Origin: Euphorbia lathyris
Taxonomy: Eukaryota; Streptophyta; Magnoliopsida; Malpighiales; Euphorbiaceae
Direction of reading: 5' to 3'
NCBI RefSeq assembly: GCF_963576675.1
Contig: NC_088918.1
Coordinates: forward strand, 31,777,501-31,841,500
Length of the DNA: 64,000 nucleotides
Of this stretch, positions 33,526 through 45,068 are shown piece after piece (position 1 is the stretch's first letter; each line of letters begins with the position of its first letter). A program made the position numbers and the translations under genes. Under the pieces are notes generated by a model that ran no database searches, was not told the origin of the DNA, and saw nothing but the letters and a program-made list of their open reading frames with translations.

Positions 33526-33703
33526 ATCTTCCCCTTAACTATTAATTTAAAACCTTCATTTTTTTCTTTTTTTAATATATATATGATGTACTTTCCCATC
33601 ATCACCTTTCTAACGGAGCACTTCTCTCCGCAAACAACTTCTCAGAACACTTCTCACCGAATCGATTTGTTAATGCACTTCTTATCAACCTTCAACTGTT
33701 GGA

Positions 33704-34234
33704 TAGGGATGGCAACGGGTAGGGTACCCGCAGGTAGTGCCAATCCCAAACCCTTACCCGTTTATTTTTTAATTACCCGTACCCGTCCCATTACCCTAGC
33801 GGGTATATTTTTGCATCCCATACCCTTCCCATTTAATTCGCGGGTACCCTTACCCGTTAAAAATCAATAAATAAAATAAAAAATATTACAAATTTAACAA
33901 AGTATAAATTTAATAAATCATTTATCTAAAAATTGAACAAATTGAACCTTAATCAATAAGAATAAGTAGATTAGTGGTATCACTCAATGGTTGAAAAATA
34001 AAAGGTTGGGATTTAAAATCTCAAATATTACATCTAAAAAACAATAATTTTTTTAATATATAAAAGAATTATGACGGGTAACAGGTACCGGGTTAGGGGG
34101 TATTCCCATACCCGTCCCATTACCCTAACGGGTAATTATTTTGATCCCATATCCTTTTATACAGGGTACGGGTAGTCACATTAGGGTCGGGTAGTGCCGG
34201 ATACCCGCGGATACACTACCCGTTGCCATCCCTA
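33704..34234. mobile_element. hAT-type MITE, 531 bp
   Basis: Ends TAGGGATGGCAACGGGTAGG (left) and, reverse-complemented, TAGGGATGGCAACGGGTAGT (right). It has a perfect 8-bp duplication CTGTTGGA (33696-33703, 34235-34242), the hAT length. Subterminal GGGTA/TACCC blocks are abundant. It has no transposase and sits in the interior of the TRIM-like element. Confidence 0.93.
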
Positions 34235-34476
34235 CTGTTGGAGCACTTCTCTCCAAAATAAATAAATTCTTTTTCATCAACATGATGTGCCAAATTGACA
34301 TTCTCTTCCCTCTTGTTCATGCAATTCCATTGCACGTGCGCACACTTCTTGCACGACACATTGAGGCTTCCCCTTGCCAGCAGTCCTTCCCTCAACTGCT
34401 TGCTCATTTTCTCCATTTTTTCACGCCCAATTATTTGGTGCGTGACGCTACATTGAACCATAGCTCTGATACCAGT

Positions 34477-35009
34477 TATTAGGAATTTTTCTTGATTGCG
34501 ACAATTTAACGGAAGCGATAAAACAATTTTATTGAATTTATGAGGTTTACAAGAGAGTGTTCTCTAGAAACTTTCTAGAATTACAATGAGATAAAACAAA
34601 AATAGTAGCACTCGGATGTTTCCGAAAATACCCCGAAATAATTATCTTTACTATTTTTATCTCTCCCCAAAATAATTAGACTACCATTTAAAATAAATTC
34701 TCAGAAACTCTCAAGGTATAATTGTGCCTCTATCACTCTACATTACTCTACTCCCTTTCTCCCTTTTTTCATAATATTCAAACTAAATGGGCATTCTTGG
34801 CTTTTATAGCCAAGGATGAAGCTTCCACTAATTAATTGTGCCAGCATTTTGCTGGCACAATTAATTCTTCCTTTGACCACCGAATTTGATGGTCAATTTT
34901 CTTTTTTCTTTTTTTTTTCTTTTATTACAAATTACAAAAACCAATTCCTCCATAATACAAATTATAAAAATAGTCATTCGTCAATTAGGACTTCACAACA
35001 ATTCCTTTT
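34477..35009 (-). repeat. 5' LTR of the TRIM-like element (first part)
   Basis: On the plus strand it begins TATTAGGAATTTTTC, a mutated form of the expected TGTTGGG end. It breaks off at CCTTTTT, where the Tat element is inserted, and resumes at 51052 to end CTCAACA at 51093. Confidence 0.88.
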
Positions 35010-35490
35010 TGATAACATCGAGATATTATCATGAGAACCAAAAGAGATATCTGCCTTTAAGTATGCCACGTAGCAAAGGAAGTCAGCTGGAGGATCTCCC
35101 TGGACTAGCTCTAGGAGATCCGCTGGCGGATCTCTAAGGCGAATCTCTCCATTCACATTGGTAACGGCTGGCCGCCGGCTCGGCCATAAAGGATCATTAA
35201 ATGGATCATTAACTGTCTTACCCGCCAGATTAAGAGTAACTTGTAACCGCCATTAAATGAGCATTAATGGGGACTTTCTAGTTACCTAGAGGTTACGAAC
35301 TTCTCAACTATATATAGCCTACCATTCTAGGCTATCAAGGTACTCAGACTTTTCTATATTCTCTAAGCTTTGTCAATACAATTTATTCTTCATATTCTCT
35401 ACTGACTTTGGCATCGGAGTTTCCCCCGTCGAACCCAACGACGCCCCCCACAGGGACGAGCTCCGATCAGAAGTTTCTCCCTTGTTATCA
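35010..35490 (+). repeat. 5' LTR of the Tat element
   Basis: 481 bp, TG...CA. It contains CTCAACTATATATAGCC, a likely TATA region about 170 bp before its end, and several GGATCTC/GGCGGATC motifs. It matches 50566-51046. Confidence 0.93.
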
Positions 35491-35620
35491 ATTGGTGCGG
35501 TGATCGTGGAATCCTTGATCAAATAAAGGGTTTTTCGTTCACACTGAATCACCGATAATTACACCATCTAGTGCTGATCGCACTAACACAACTGCTCCTA
35601 TAACAAATATCGATGGAAAC

Positions 35621-36442
35621 ATGCCCACTGTTTCTTTTATCGATATGTGTGCTCGGGATATCGAGGCACGATATGGGCTTGAAATTGGGAACCGCCTCCG
35701 GGCGTTCATGACTCTTCCTCCTCGTTGGAGTACGATATCTACGTCAGCTGTCTCATCTTTACCTCCATTAAACTTTGGTCTGGGACCAGGTGCCCATAGC
35801 TCTTCATTCCTTCAAGCTCACAACATTGATTCCATGATAACTACTACGGCATCGGGTGGCAGACGACCGGTTATCAGGGAGTTATTTCCTGGCGAGGGAA
35901 GTCGAAGGAATGATACGGTCCCTCCTGGCGGATCGGAGATTCCAAGGTTTAATCTTGATGGACCAAATGTACCTAGGCGCCCGCAGACAAATTCGTCTCT
36001 TGGCGGATTTAAGGAGCCCATTCGTAAAAAGCATAAAAAGGATAAAAATAAGCAAGCAGGATCCCCACGCCGTGGCAGATCACCTCCATCTACTGGTCGT
36101 AGAAGAAGTAAAAGGCCAGAAAAAACATCTCATATAGGTGGACCACCGCCACATCCATCTTCAGGAACTGTTGGACGCACCTCGTCTGGAGGCCAGCAAG
36201 GAGGAAATGGTCCAACTCCCCCAGGCAGAGGAAGTGGTGGAGGAGATGGTGGAGGAAGAGGAGGGAGCGGACGTGGTAATGCAGGAAGACATTCGCTATC
36301 AGATCCATCGTCTGATTCAAGTTCTTCTTCTTCTTCTTCTCCAAGTAGATCGCCACGAAGGGGTCGCCCCAGGGCGGATCCGGAGAATTTTGATGATAGA
36401 GTGAGGGCCCTAGTACTCCTTCACACCTCTCAATGCCTCTAA
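35621..36442 (+). pseudogene. Tat gag, N-terminal part, cut short by a deletion
   Basis: Begins MPTVSFIDMCARDIEARYG. Then comes a low-complexity region rich in Pro, Gly, Arg and Ser (GRGSGGGDGGGRGGSGRG, SSSSSSSSPSRSPRRGRP). The frame then shifts at about 36405-36440 and ends at TAA. The conserved retrotransposon gag core expected between this leader and the zinc-binding motif is missing, and the downstream frame is different. A deletion removing the core explains both, so no capsid protein could be made. Confidence 0.8.
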
Positions 36443-39400
36443 AAGTGAAGTTCTTATGTGGGTTGAGAACAGCCAGCACAAGCGGAGCATTTCATACCCC
36501 GAGCCAAAAGGGGGGGGAGTACACCAATAAAGGTAAAAATCCTAAAAATTATTGTAAGTATCACAGGAAAAATGGCCATGATACGGATGCTTGCTGGGAG
36601 TTAGCTCGAGAAATTGAACGACTCATTGAAAGAGGTAAATTGGATCGGTTCATCCAAGCTGAAGGAAAAGAGGAGGATAGATCCAAGGAGGACCCAAAGA
36701 AGAAAGGAAAGGGTACCATCAATGTCATAGCAGGAGGACCTAGTTATCAGCCAGCATCGAAAAAGGCGAAGACGACCGCCCTTGATAGGACATCATTAAA
36801 TCGCCCTTTCTCAGACGCAGGTCTTGAGATTCCACCCCATGCGGATGCACTGGTCGTCACCATGATGGTCGAAGGTTGGGAAATGAAGAGGGTAATGATT
36901 GATACAGGAAGTTAATGTAATGTCATTACCCGAGGAGCATTCGCCAGACTCAAGATTGATCCCGTCCAGGTGGAGCCGACGGTGGTTGACATTTTGGGAG
37001 TGACAGGTCATACCATTCAGACGAAAGTCCAAGTTACTTTGGATTGTGAGCTTGTTGATAATGATCAAGTTTGGAGAGGAGATTTGGAGTTCTCGATCTT
37101 GGATGGACAATTAGCTTATAGCATTATCCTCGGACGACCTTTTACCTTCGATGTTGCAGCTCTTATCTCTATTCGCCATTTGACACTTTACATTCCCACG
37201 GTCAAGGGAGGTGTGATGGTCAAAGGTTGTCAAAAGGTGGCCCAAGAAACGTATTCGGCATCCTTAATGATTCGCCCTCAATCTAAGGAAGAAGATGAAG
37301 AGGAGCGTGTCATAATGGCCTTAGGCGAAACCGAAATGTACTTTATGGCAGAGGAGAAGCAGGTACGAATAGCTAAGGGGCTACGGGGCAAGATCAGAGA
37401 TGCAATCACCAAAGTACTTTGTGAAGCTGAAGATGTCTTTGCATGGAAGGACGAAGTTCTCCCAGGAATTAGCCCAGATGTGATCACCCATAAGCTCAAC
37501 ATCGATAAAGATGCAGTTCCTGTGGCTCAGAAGCGGAGAAACCATGGTCCGGAAAGGCAAAAGGTGATAGAGGAAGAGATCGCCAAGCTCCAGAAGGCGG
37601 ATGCCATTGAGGAGGTACTCTACACACAGTGGTTGGCGAACGTCGTGCTAGTCAAGAAAGCTGGTGGATCTTACCGCATGTGCATTGACTTTACAGATCT
37701 CAATAAAGCTTGCCCCAAGGATAATTATCCTTTGCCATGCATAGACATGCTTGTAGATGGAACTGCCAGTCACGCAATGTACTCCTTTACTGACGTGAAG
37801 TCAAGCTATCATCAAATCCCCATGGAGCCCTCAGATAGAATTAAGACCTCGTTCGTGACGCATCAAGCTACTTATTGTTTTAAAGTCTTGCCCTTTGGGC
37901 TTAAGAACGCAGGTGCTACCTATCAGAGGATGATGAACAAGATATTTGCGGACAATAAGAGCGGTAATTATTCTGTCTATGTAGACGATATGATCATTAA
38001 AAGCACAACTGTAGAAAGGCATGCAGAAGATATAAATGAGGTATTGGGCGTACTTCGGCACCACAACATCAAGTTGAATCCAGAGAAATGCACTTTCGGG
38101 GCAACATATGGGAAGTTTTTAGGATTCATGATCAGCGAAAAAGGAGTCAGCCCAAATCCTGACAAGGTCAAAGCAGTCCTAAAAATGCAAGCGCCCCAGA
38201 ATATCAGAGAAGTACAGCGCCTCAACGGACGTATCATAGCCTTGGGCAGGTTTATCTCTTGCTCAGCTCGTAGATGTCAGCCTTTTTTCGAAGTCATCAA
38301 GAAACAAAAAGCATTCGAGTGGAATGAGGATTGTCAAAATGCCTTTGAAGGAATCAAGCGGTTCCTCACAGAGCCACCCATGATGAGCCGACCTTTGAAA
38401 GGGGAGGATCTTTACATGTACGTATCGGTCACGGATAAAGCCGTATGCACAGTCATGATACGAGAAGAAGATGGCCAACAATTCCCAATTTATTACGTGA
38501 GTAAAGTTTTGAAAGACGCTGAAACCAGATATTCAAAGCTGGATAAAATGGCACTGGCTGTTGTAACCACGGCAGTTCGCCTTAGGCCATATTTTCAGGC
38601 GCATACTGTAATAGTTCGAACCAATATACCAATGAGAAAGGTATTGCAGAAGCCGGACACTTCAGGAAGGTTGATGGAATGGGCGATTCGCCTGGGCGAA
38701 TTTGATGTAAGATATGAAAGCAGATCATCTTTGAAAAGTCAGGTCCTGGCGAACTTCGTGAATGAATTCACTGACGAAGGGATATCTCATCCCAAGCCTC
38801 CGTTAGAAGAATGGTCGATGTACACTGATGGAGCTTCCTCGGCGGATGGAGCAGGTGTGGGAGTTGTGATCAAAGGTCCCCACTACATAAGATTGCGATA
38901 CGCAGCAAAATTAAATTTCCATGCCACTAATAATGCTGCTGAGTACGAAGCTCTGATACTGGGATTACGTCTACTTCAAGAAATCACCCCAGAGCGGATC
39001 GTGATATATAGCGATTCAAAACTAATGGTCAACCAAGTAATCTAGAATTACGAGGTGAAAGACGAGGTTCTGGCCAAATATGTAGCAGAAGTCAAAAAGT
39101 TGCTGGATCACCTTGAAGTTAAAGAAACTAAGTGGGAATTGATTCACATACCAAGGGAATCCAATACAGAGGCTGATCAATTGGCCAAAATGGCTTCCTG
39201 TGAGGAAAAATGGGCGGACCCGGATTGTCCATTTGAAGTAAAAATGGCTCCAGCATTTGCCTCTGAAGAAGTGTCCCTACTCACAACGGTGGAAGGTGAT
39301 TGGAGATCGGTCATCCGCCATTATCTGCTGAATGGATCATTACCTGAAGACAAGGAAGAGGCACGGAGGATAGTTAGGAGATCAGCCTATTTCTCCTTGA

Positions 39401-39882
39401 TCAATGATGGTCTTTACAGAAAATCCTTTAGTCATCCTTGGCTGAAATGCATTCTACCAGAAGAAGGGCAGCAGATCCTCAAGGAGCTACACGAGGGATC
39501 CTGTGGGTCACATGAAGCTTCCGCCACGATCTTGAAGAAATCCAGGTTAGCAGGTTTCTACTGGCCCACAGCTGAATTAGATGCCCAGAGTTTGGTAGAA
39601 TCTTGTCACAATTGTCAGATTCACGCAAATGAGTCACATACTATCAAACATATCCAAAAGCCAATCATTGAGGGACGTCCATTCGCCCTCTGGGGAATAG
39701 ACATCGTTGGCCCATTTCCCCCAACTCGCCGGCAAAAGAGGTACGTAATAGTGGCAGTAGACCATTTCACCAAATGGGTAGAAGCCGAGGCTGTTTCCTC
39801 TATTACAACAGAACAAATGGTGGAGTTTGTCAAGGACAACATCGTGGGAAGATATGGCATTCCACATACCATCATCACTGAC
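36433..39882 (+). pseudogene. Tat gag C-terminus and pol (PR, RT, RNase H, aRNase H, IN start)
   Basis: One frame with two nonsense codons. Order: zinc-binding YCKYHRKNGHDTDACWEL; aspartic protease MIDTGS, followed at once by TAA (36913-36915); protease C-terminus IILGRPFTFD; reverse transcriptase (VLVKKAGGSYRMCIDF, KSSYHQIPM, intact YVDDMIIKS); RT-linked RNase H; a second RNase H (MYTDGASSADGAGVG, NNAAEYEALILGL, YSDSKLMVNQVI) ended by TAG (39043-39045, CAG expected); then integrase with its zinc-binding region (HEGSCGSH, CHNCQ) and first catalytic Asp in WGIDIVGPFP. It stops at the second catalytic Asp (GAC 39880-39882), where another element is inserted. Confidence 0.92.
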
Positions 39883-41615
39883 TGATGCGGATTCCGCGAA
39901 GAACCCGGTCTGAGGGATAAGTGTACCCCGTCGTTATCAAGTAATAAATTTCTGGTTTAAGTCTAGGTTATCGTCCACAGGATTTATTTCTGCAAGTATC
40001 AAGCTACTCGATCTCGGATGTTATCTAGGCTTAGGGGGTTTTGAGTTTGGTTTGTTAATTAATCTACTCCTAGGTTGAATTATGCTAATCCTAGCTAAGT
40101 TATCTAATTCTAACTAAGTTATCTAATTCTAACTAAATTATTCTAAGCCTAACTAAGTTACTCTACCCCTAATTGATCTTTCATTAATGAAACTATTCGA
40201 AGGAACATGGTATGAACGATAATAATAAAGATAGATTATCAAGTCTATTGAATAAAGACCTAATCTAAGTCACTTGTATTCAAGGCGATTAACCCTACTT
40301 ACCCTCCTGAGGTTCCTAGCGCGTGATTCCCTAAGGCCGAAACTAGGTCTAAGGCTCAGTAAATTGGCGCTTAATCAACTAAGAGGTTGTCAATCTCCTA
40401 GGCTCTGACTAGGTCAGATTCAGCTCGCAATATGTGCCTACTAGATTTTGGGGCTTTTGAATGAGTTAAACCAATTGAATAAAGCGTAAGACAAGAATTA
40501 GACAATAAACATAGAACAAAACAAGAGCTAAATTATTATTAAAGGCGAAGGTAATTGTCACAAGATACAATAAGTCAAGTTCGGCAACTGTATCAAAGAG
40601 TACAAACATGGAAAGATAAAAGGAGATACAAAAATCCCTTTCAGGGAACCTGTTTACTCTGCAGCCGGCTACTTGATCTTAAGGACGGACCTTGATAATT
40701 CCTCGGTAGAAAGCTTTGAAGGAGCTTCAATGGAGTTTGAGGAAGGTGGAGAAGATGAAGAGGAATTACAAGGGGAAAGCTAAAATAATTTACAAAAACG
40801 AAAAGATGTCTAAATTACAATGGAAAAATCCTATTTATAGACGCGTCTCGGCCCTCTTTTTGACCTATTTTCATGTCCTCATTGATGTAGGAAGTCGTGG
40901 GGTCCATCGTGGCTTCGTGGGGGCGGAATTGGTCTTTTTGACCAATTCCCGCAGGTCTGCTCGCCGAGCAGGGCGAGCTGCTCGGCGAGCAGGGCTACTC
41001 ACGACGAGCAGCGCCCTACTCGGCGAGCACGCCTCTAGCGGCCTGCTCGCCGAGCAGGCCTCTGGTGGCCTGCTCGGCGAGCAGGCACAGTGCCTGGGCG
41101 GTGCCTGGGCGGTGCCTGGGCGGTGCCTGGGCGGTGCCTGGGCAGTGCCTGGGCAGTGCCTGGGCAGTGCCTGGGCTGCTCGCCTGGCAGCGCCCGGGCT
41201 GCGCGCCGATGCTCAATTCGCCGAGCGACTACCGGGGGTCCCCGAGACTCGATTTTTGCCTGAAATTGATCATGTTTTAACCTGCACACGCACATAAACT
41301 CCAAACAACATTAGTCCAAGGGCTAAATTGACCCGCCAATCGCTTATTTGAGCAAACGCTTCGTTTGATGCGACTTTTGACGGATCAATTAGCTTCAAAA
41401 GATAACGGAATTATAATATGCATGCCATTTTGGTCGTATTTGCCTAAATTGATCATAAAACGAGCCTAAACAACGAAAAGTAAATAAAACGTTTCCAATT
41501 TCTAACTAACTCACACAAAAGCATTTAAATGCGAGAATTGCTCGCTTATTAACTAAAAAACGCTAAAACCCGTCCTAAAACCGTACCCAAAGATAGGGGT
41601 TTTTGACCCCTATCA
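39883..41615 (-). repeat. 3' LTR of Athila-type copy A
   Basis: 1,733 bp, about 83 bp longer than its partner mainly because of extra copies of an 11-bp GTGCCTGGGCG repeat (41090-41178). Upstream of that lies an array of TGCTCGGCGAGCAG dyads (about 40970-41087). Elsewhere it matches 45069-46718 at about 99 percent by eye. Confidence 0.92.
41090..41178. repeat. 11-bp GC-rich tandem repeat in the LTR
   Basis: About eight copies of GTGCCTGGGCG / GTGCCTGGGCA. The other LTR of the same element has only about three (46248-46280). The difference must have arisen after insertion or during reverse transcription. Confidence 0.9.
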
Positions 41616-43217
41616 AACCTCCTCGCACTTAAAACTTTACTTGTCCCCAAGTAAACTAAAAAACTAAACCCGCAATCACAAGCAAGCTAGAAAACCTCCC
41701 GGTTTGACTAGGTGCTTGACACAATTTCGAGCATCTGTAATTACATGCATTCGGAAATACAAAGTAGAGACACGATATCCAAAAACCGCATTTCAATTAT
41801 CATAGGTCATATGTTTTAAGAAAAAGGACACATGTTCAATTAAACGAGCTTGAGGGGATCGCTAAGTAAAACACCTCACCATAGGTAGTTCACTCATTTC
41901 ACACAATTTTCGGTGGCTAAAGTGTTTACTCTCGGCTTATGTTCTTGCTTAGGATTACGTTGATTTTGCACGTTCATCCGAGTTCTTCTACTATGCTATA
42001 TGACTCTGATGATATCAAAAACAGCATCGAATTGGGTTGTAATGTGGTTAGAGGGTTAAAGGTACAACAAGGGTTAATAGTTCTAGCGCTAGAAAAACAA
42101 AGTTCAAGTGGCTTTAGCAAATATGAAGTGACTGAGCTTTTTATTCATTATTTCTTTCTTCTTTTTTTTTTCTTGAGACATTTTGATTTTAAGAACTGAG
42201 GAATGAAGTTCTCCTTTTTGTTCGTCTCTTTTCTTTTCTTTTTTTTGTTTTTCTCTTTTTTTTTTCTTTTTGGATAGTGATGCTCAATCACTTCTTAGCC
42301 TTTTGGCTTGCTACTATGATGCCATAAACAAAGACAAAGCGCTAGAGGAAAACAAAGGCTCGATGTGAGCTTTGCAAAAACTTAGGGTTAAGTAACAAAC
42401 CAAGTGATGGCTTGCAAAAATTAGGTTAGAACGAAAGAAAAATCTATAAACTACAAAAATACAGGCTCAAAGGGGCTTCCTAGAGTGGATGAAAAAGAGA
42501 AAATAAGGTAAAGAAAATGGTTAATTCTAGTGAGGCTGATTCATCGTTTATCATCTCAAATCATTGCATGTAGGTTCAACACAGTATTAGGTGCAAAATC
42601 TGCAATCTTTCCACAAGTCAAAGCATTCACACAAAAATGTCAAGAAAAAGAGCTTTTTGATGTTCGCTCTTAGGCTCAAATTCAACTCACAATTCTTTGG
42701 GTTTCAATTTTGTATTTACTAGTTTTCCCCAAACTCAAGTTCAACATCACATGCCTTCAATTCTTAAGTTATCTACCTAAGTAATGATTTTAGCATTTCT
42801 TCAAAAGTAGGGTCTAAATGCAAACTTTAGCTCATGCTTTTACAGATACAGGGATTGTGTCCTACACCTAAACTAGTTGTCATGCAATCTTAGATTCGGT
42901 TCTCAGCCCTCAAGGACAAATAACGAAGTTTAGATTCGAAGGAGGTTCACGGTTTTAGGTCCTAAACATGCAAAACCTAAATAAAACCCGAAAACGCAAA
43001 ACTAAACTAGACACGACGCAACAAAAATTTAAAAATTATACAATTTTTGTAAGTTTGTCTACCCCTCCTCCTCACACTAAAAATATGCAATAAGTTCCAA
43101 CATTGCATCACAAACCATAAAGTACAAGTGCAAAAAGTTAGGGTGGAGAAGAAAACTTACGGGTTTTATCGCAATCGCCAAAATCTTGACGAATTGCGGT
43201 GGCAAATTTTTATTTTA

Positions 43218-43248
<31 letters not shown>

Positions 43249-43289
43249 CAGCTTCGTTCGGAAAAAAATCCTGAAACGTTGCTTATTGC

Positions 43290-43545
43290 GGCCGAGCAGC
43301 GGGCTGGGCGGCAGTGCCCAGCGGCGGGCTGGGCGCAGTGCCCAGCGGCAGGCTGGGCCCAGTGCCCAGCGGCGTGCTGGGCGCCAGCGCCCAGCGGCGG
43401 GCTGGGCACAGTGCCCAGCGGCGTGCTGGGCGCAGTGCCCAGCGGCGGGCTGGGCGCCAACGCCCAGCTCGCGACGAGCAGTGCCCTGCTCGTCGAGCTG
43501 GGCGGCAGTGCCCTGCTCGCCGAGCTGGGCCTCCTAGGGCCAATT
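43290..43545. repeat. GC-rich repeat block inside Athila-type copy A
   Basis: Repeats of about 24 bp (CCCAGCGGCGGGCTGGGCGC with variants). Each contains complementary GCCCAGC and GCTGGGC, so strong hairpins are possible. A shorter, rearranged form lies at 54440-54550 in copy B. A/T homopolymers flank both. Open frames across it are compositional artefacts. Confidence 0.85.
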
Positions 43546-43887
43546 TTTTTTTTTTTTTAAATTTTATTTTAAACCTGAAAACTTAAAAAAAAATAAAAAA
43601 TAAAAATAAAAATAAAAATAAAAATAAAAATAAAAATAAAAATAAAATAAAATAAAAGAAAAGAAAAGAAAACTAAACAACTAAAAAAATATTTATTTAT
43701 TTATTATTATTATTATTATTTTTTTTTTAACGAACACTTAAAAAAACGTAAAAGAAAACTAAAAAGACTAAACTAAAAGATCAATGCATAATCTAAATAA
43801 AACAAACCTGAAAAGTTTTATTAAAACTTGGGTTGCCTCCCAAGAAGCGCTACGTTATAGTCGGTGAGCTCGACATAGAATTCCCGC

Positions 43888-44850
43888 CTAGGTGTATGCT
43901 TCTACTCGTGTTAGGAATTCAAAGTCCTGAATAAATAATCCGTACCTACAAAACGGATTAAGAGCCTCTAATAAGTTTAATGAAAGCAGGAGGCCGAATT
44001 TAAACATATTATGAAAAAGTTTGGTTTGCTCCCTTTTGGATTCTCTTGGTAGGTCGAAGAGAATGAAAACTTCTGAGCATGAAACAAACTTAAACTTTTC
44101 TAACGTTTGAGGAAAAGGTAATTGAGATACACAAGTTTTGATTTGATCTTTTATCTCTACCACATGATTTAGAATTTCAGATTTTGAACCGGGGTTGCTT
44201 ACCGCTTCCGGTTCTTCACTTACCTCGAGTGATGCATGTGATAGTGGACTTGGTTCTACCTTTTTGTCATTCCTCAAAGAGATGGCTTGAGCTGATTCCC
44301 TTTGTGGGATTTCTATGTTTTCCTTTATGCTTGGGAGAGCATCTCGGGATTGCTTTTGCATCTCTTGGTTTATTTGAGCCAGTTGGTTGCTCAAGTCCTT
44401 GCAAACCTCCTCGTTGATTGTAAGTCGGGCTGATATTCCTTTCAAAAGGGACAGGACCTCATCTCGTGAGCTAGAGGGTTGTGGAGGAACTTGGCTTGCT
44501 TGTTCGTAAGGGAACATTCCCAATTCGTTTTCCCTGTGCTCATTAACAAACCTATTTGGAGGCCTCAACATGTTAGGGTTCCCGTAGGACAGATTTGAGT
44601 GTTGAGGTCTCCTCCAATCACTACCATAAAAGCTGTAAGAATTGGGGTTAGAATTATACCTTTGGTGATTACCCACAAAACTTACACTTTCATTGGTGTT
44701 GAGGCTCAGATTTGCCATCAAGATATCCATTTTCTCATTTAAGTCGGCCATGGAGGGATTGGGAGCCTCATTCTCCAGGGTATGAATGTATTGTCTTGAT
44801 GGGATAGTAAACTTTTGAGCTTGCCACTCGACTTTTTCTTGCCAATTCAT
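43888..44850 (-). CDS. Athila-derived gag-like protein, copy A (320 aa)
   Basis: The only long frame of the element, starting MNWQEKVEWQAQKF 218 nt inside the 5' LTR. It has a Tyr/Asn/Pro-rich stretch (NHQRYNSNPNSYSFYGSDWR), a predicted helical segment (EVLSLLKGISARLTINEEVC), NQLAQINQEMQKQSR and ESAQAISLRNDKK. The last two resemble the tail of Athila Gag proteins before the protease. The C-terminal about 100 aa (FKFVSCSEVFILFDLPRESK) is not recognised. No gag core, zinc knuckle or protease is seen. An equivalent frame is conserved in copy B, which suggests recent selection or recent spread. What it does is unknown. Confidence 0.6.
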   Translation of the reverse strand: MNWQEKVEWQAQKFTIPSRQYIHTLENEAPNPSMADLNEKMDILMANLSLNTNESVSFVGNHQRYNSNPNSYSFYGSDWRRPQHSNLSYGNPNMLRPPNRFVNEHRENELGMFPYEQASQVPPQPSSSRDEVLSLLKGISARLTINEEVCKDLSNQLAQINQEMQKQSRDALPSIKENIEIPQRESAQAISLRNDKKVEPSPLSHASLEVSEEPEAVSNPGSKSEILNHVVEIKDQIKTCVSQLPFPQTLEKFKFVSCSEVFILFDLPRESKREQTKLFHNMFKFGLLLSLNLLEALNPFCRYGLFIQDFEFLTRVEAYT

Positions 44851-45068
44851 TGATAAGAGAATGCTGAGAAAAAGTGAAGTTCTAGCACAAAAGTTGATAA
44901 GTAACAGTATACAGATATGAACAAGTATAGAAACGTATAAAGAAATTATATATCAACAAGTATAAACGATATAAACAAAGATATTCACAATGAATGCCTA
45001 AACTAACAAATCAACCTTTGGTTCGATATTGCAGAAGAAATAAATCCCCGGCAACGGCGCCAAAAACT

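Noticed and set aside
40716..41304. Frames of up to 193 codons in the LTR
   Set aside because: They lie in the LTR of Athila-type copy A and run through GC-rich dyad and 11-bp repeats; they are compositional. The same holds for 45859-46383, 51512-51814 and 56480-56854.
43186..43586. Ala/Gly/Pro-rich frames on both strands
   Set aside because: Artefacts of the CCCAGCGGCGGGCTGGGC repeat inside the element.
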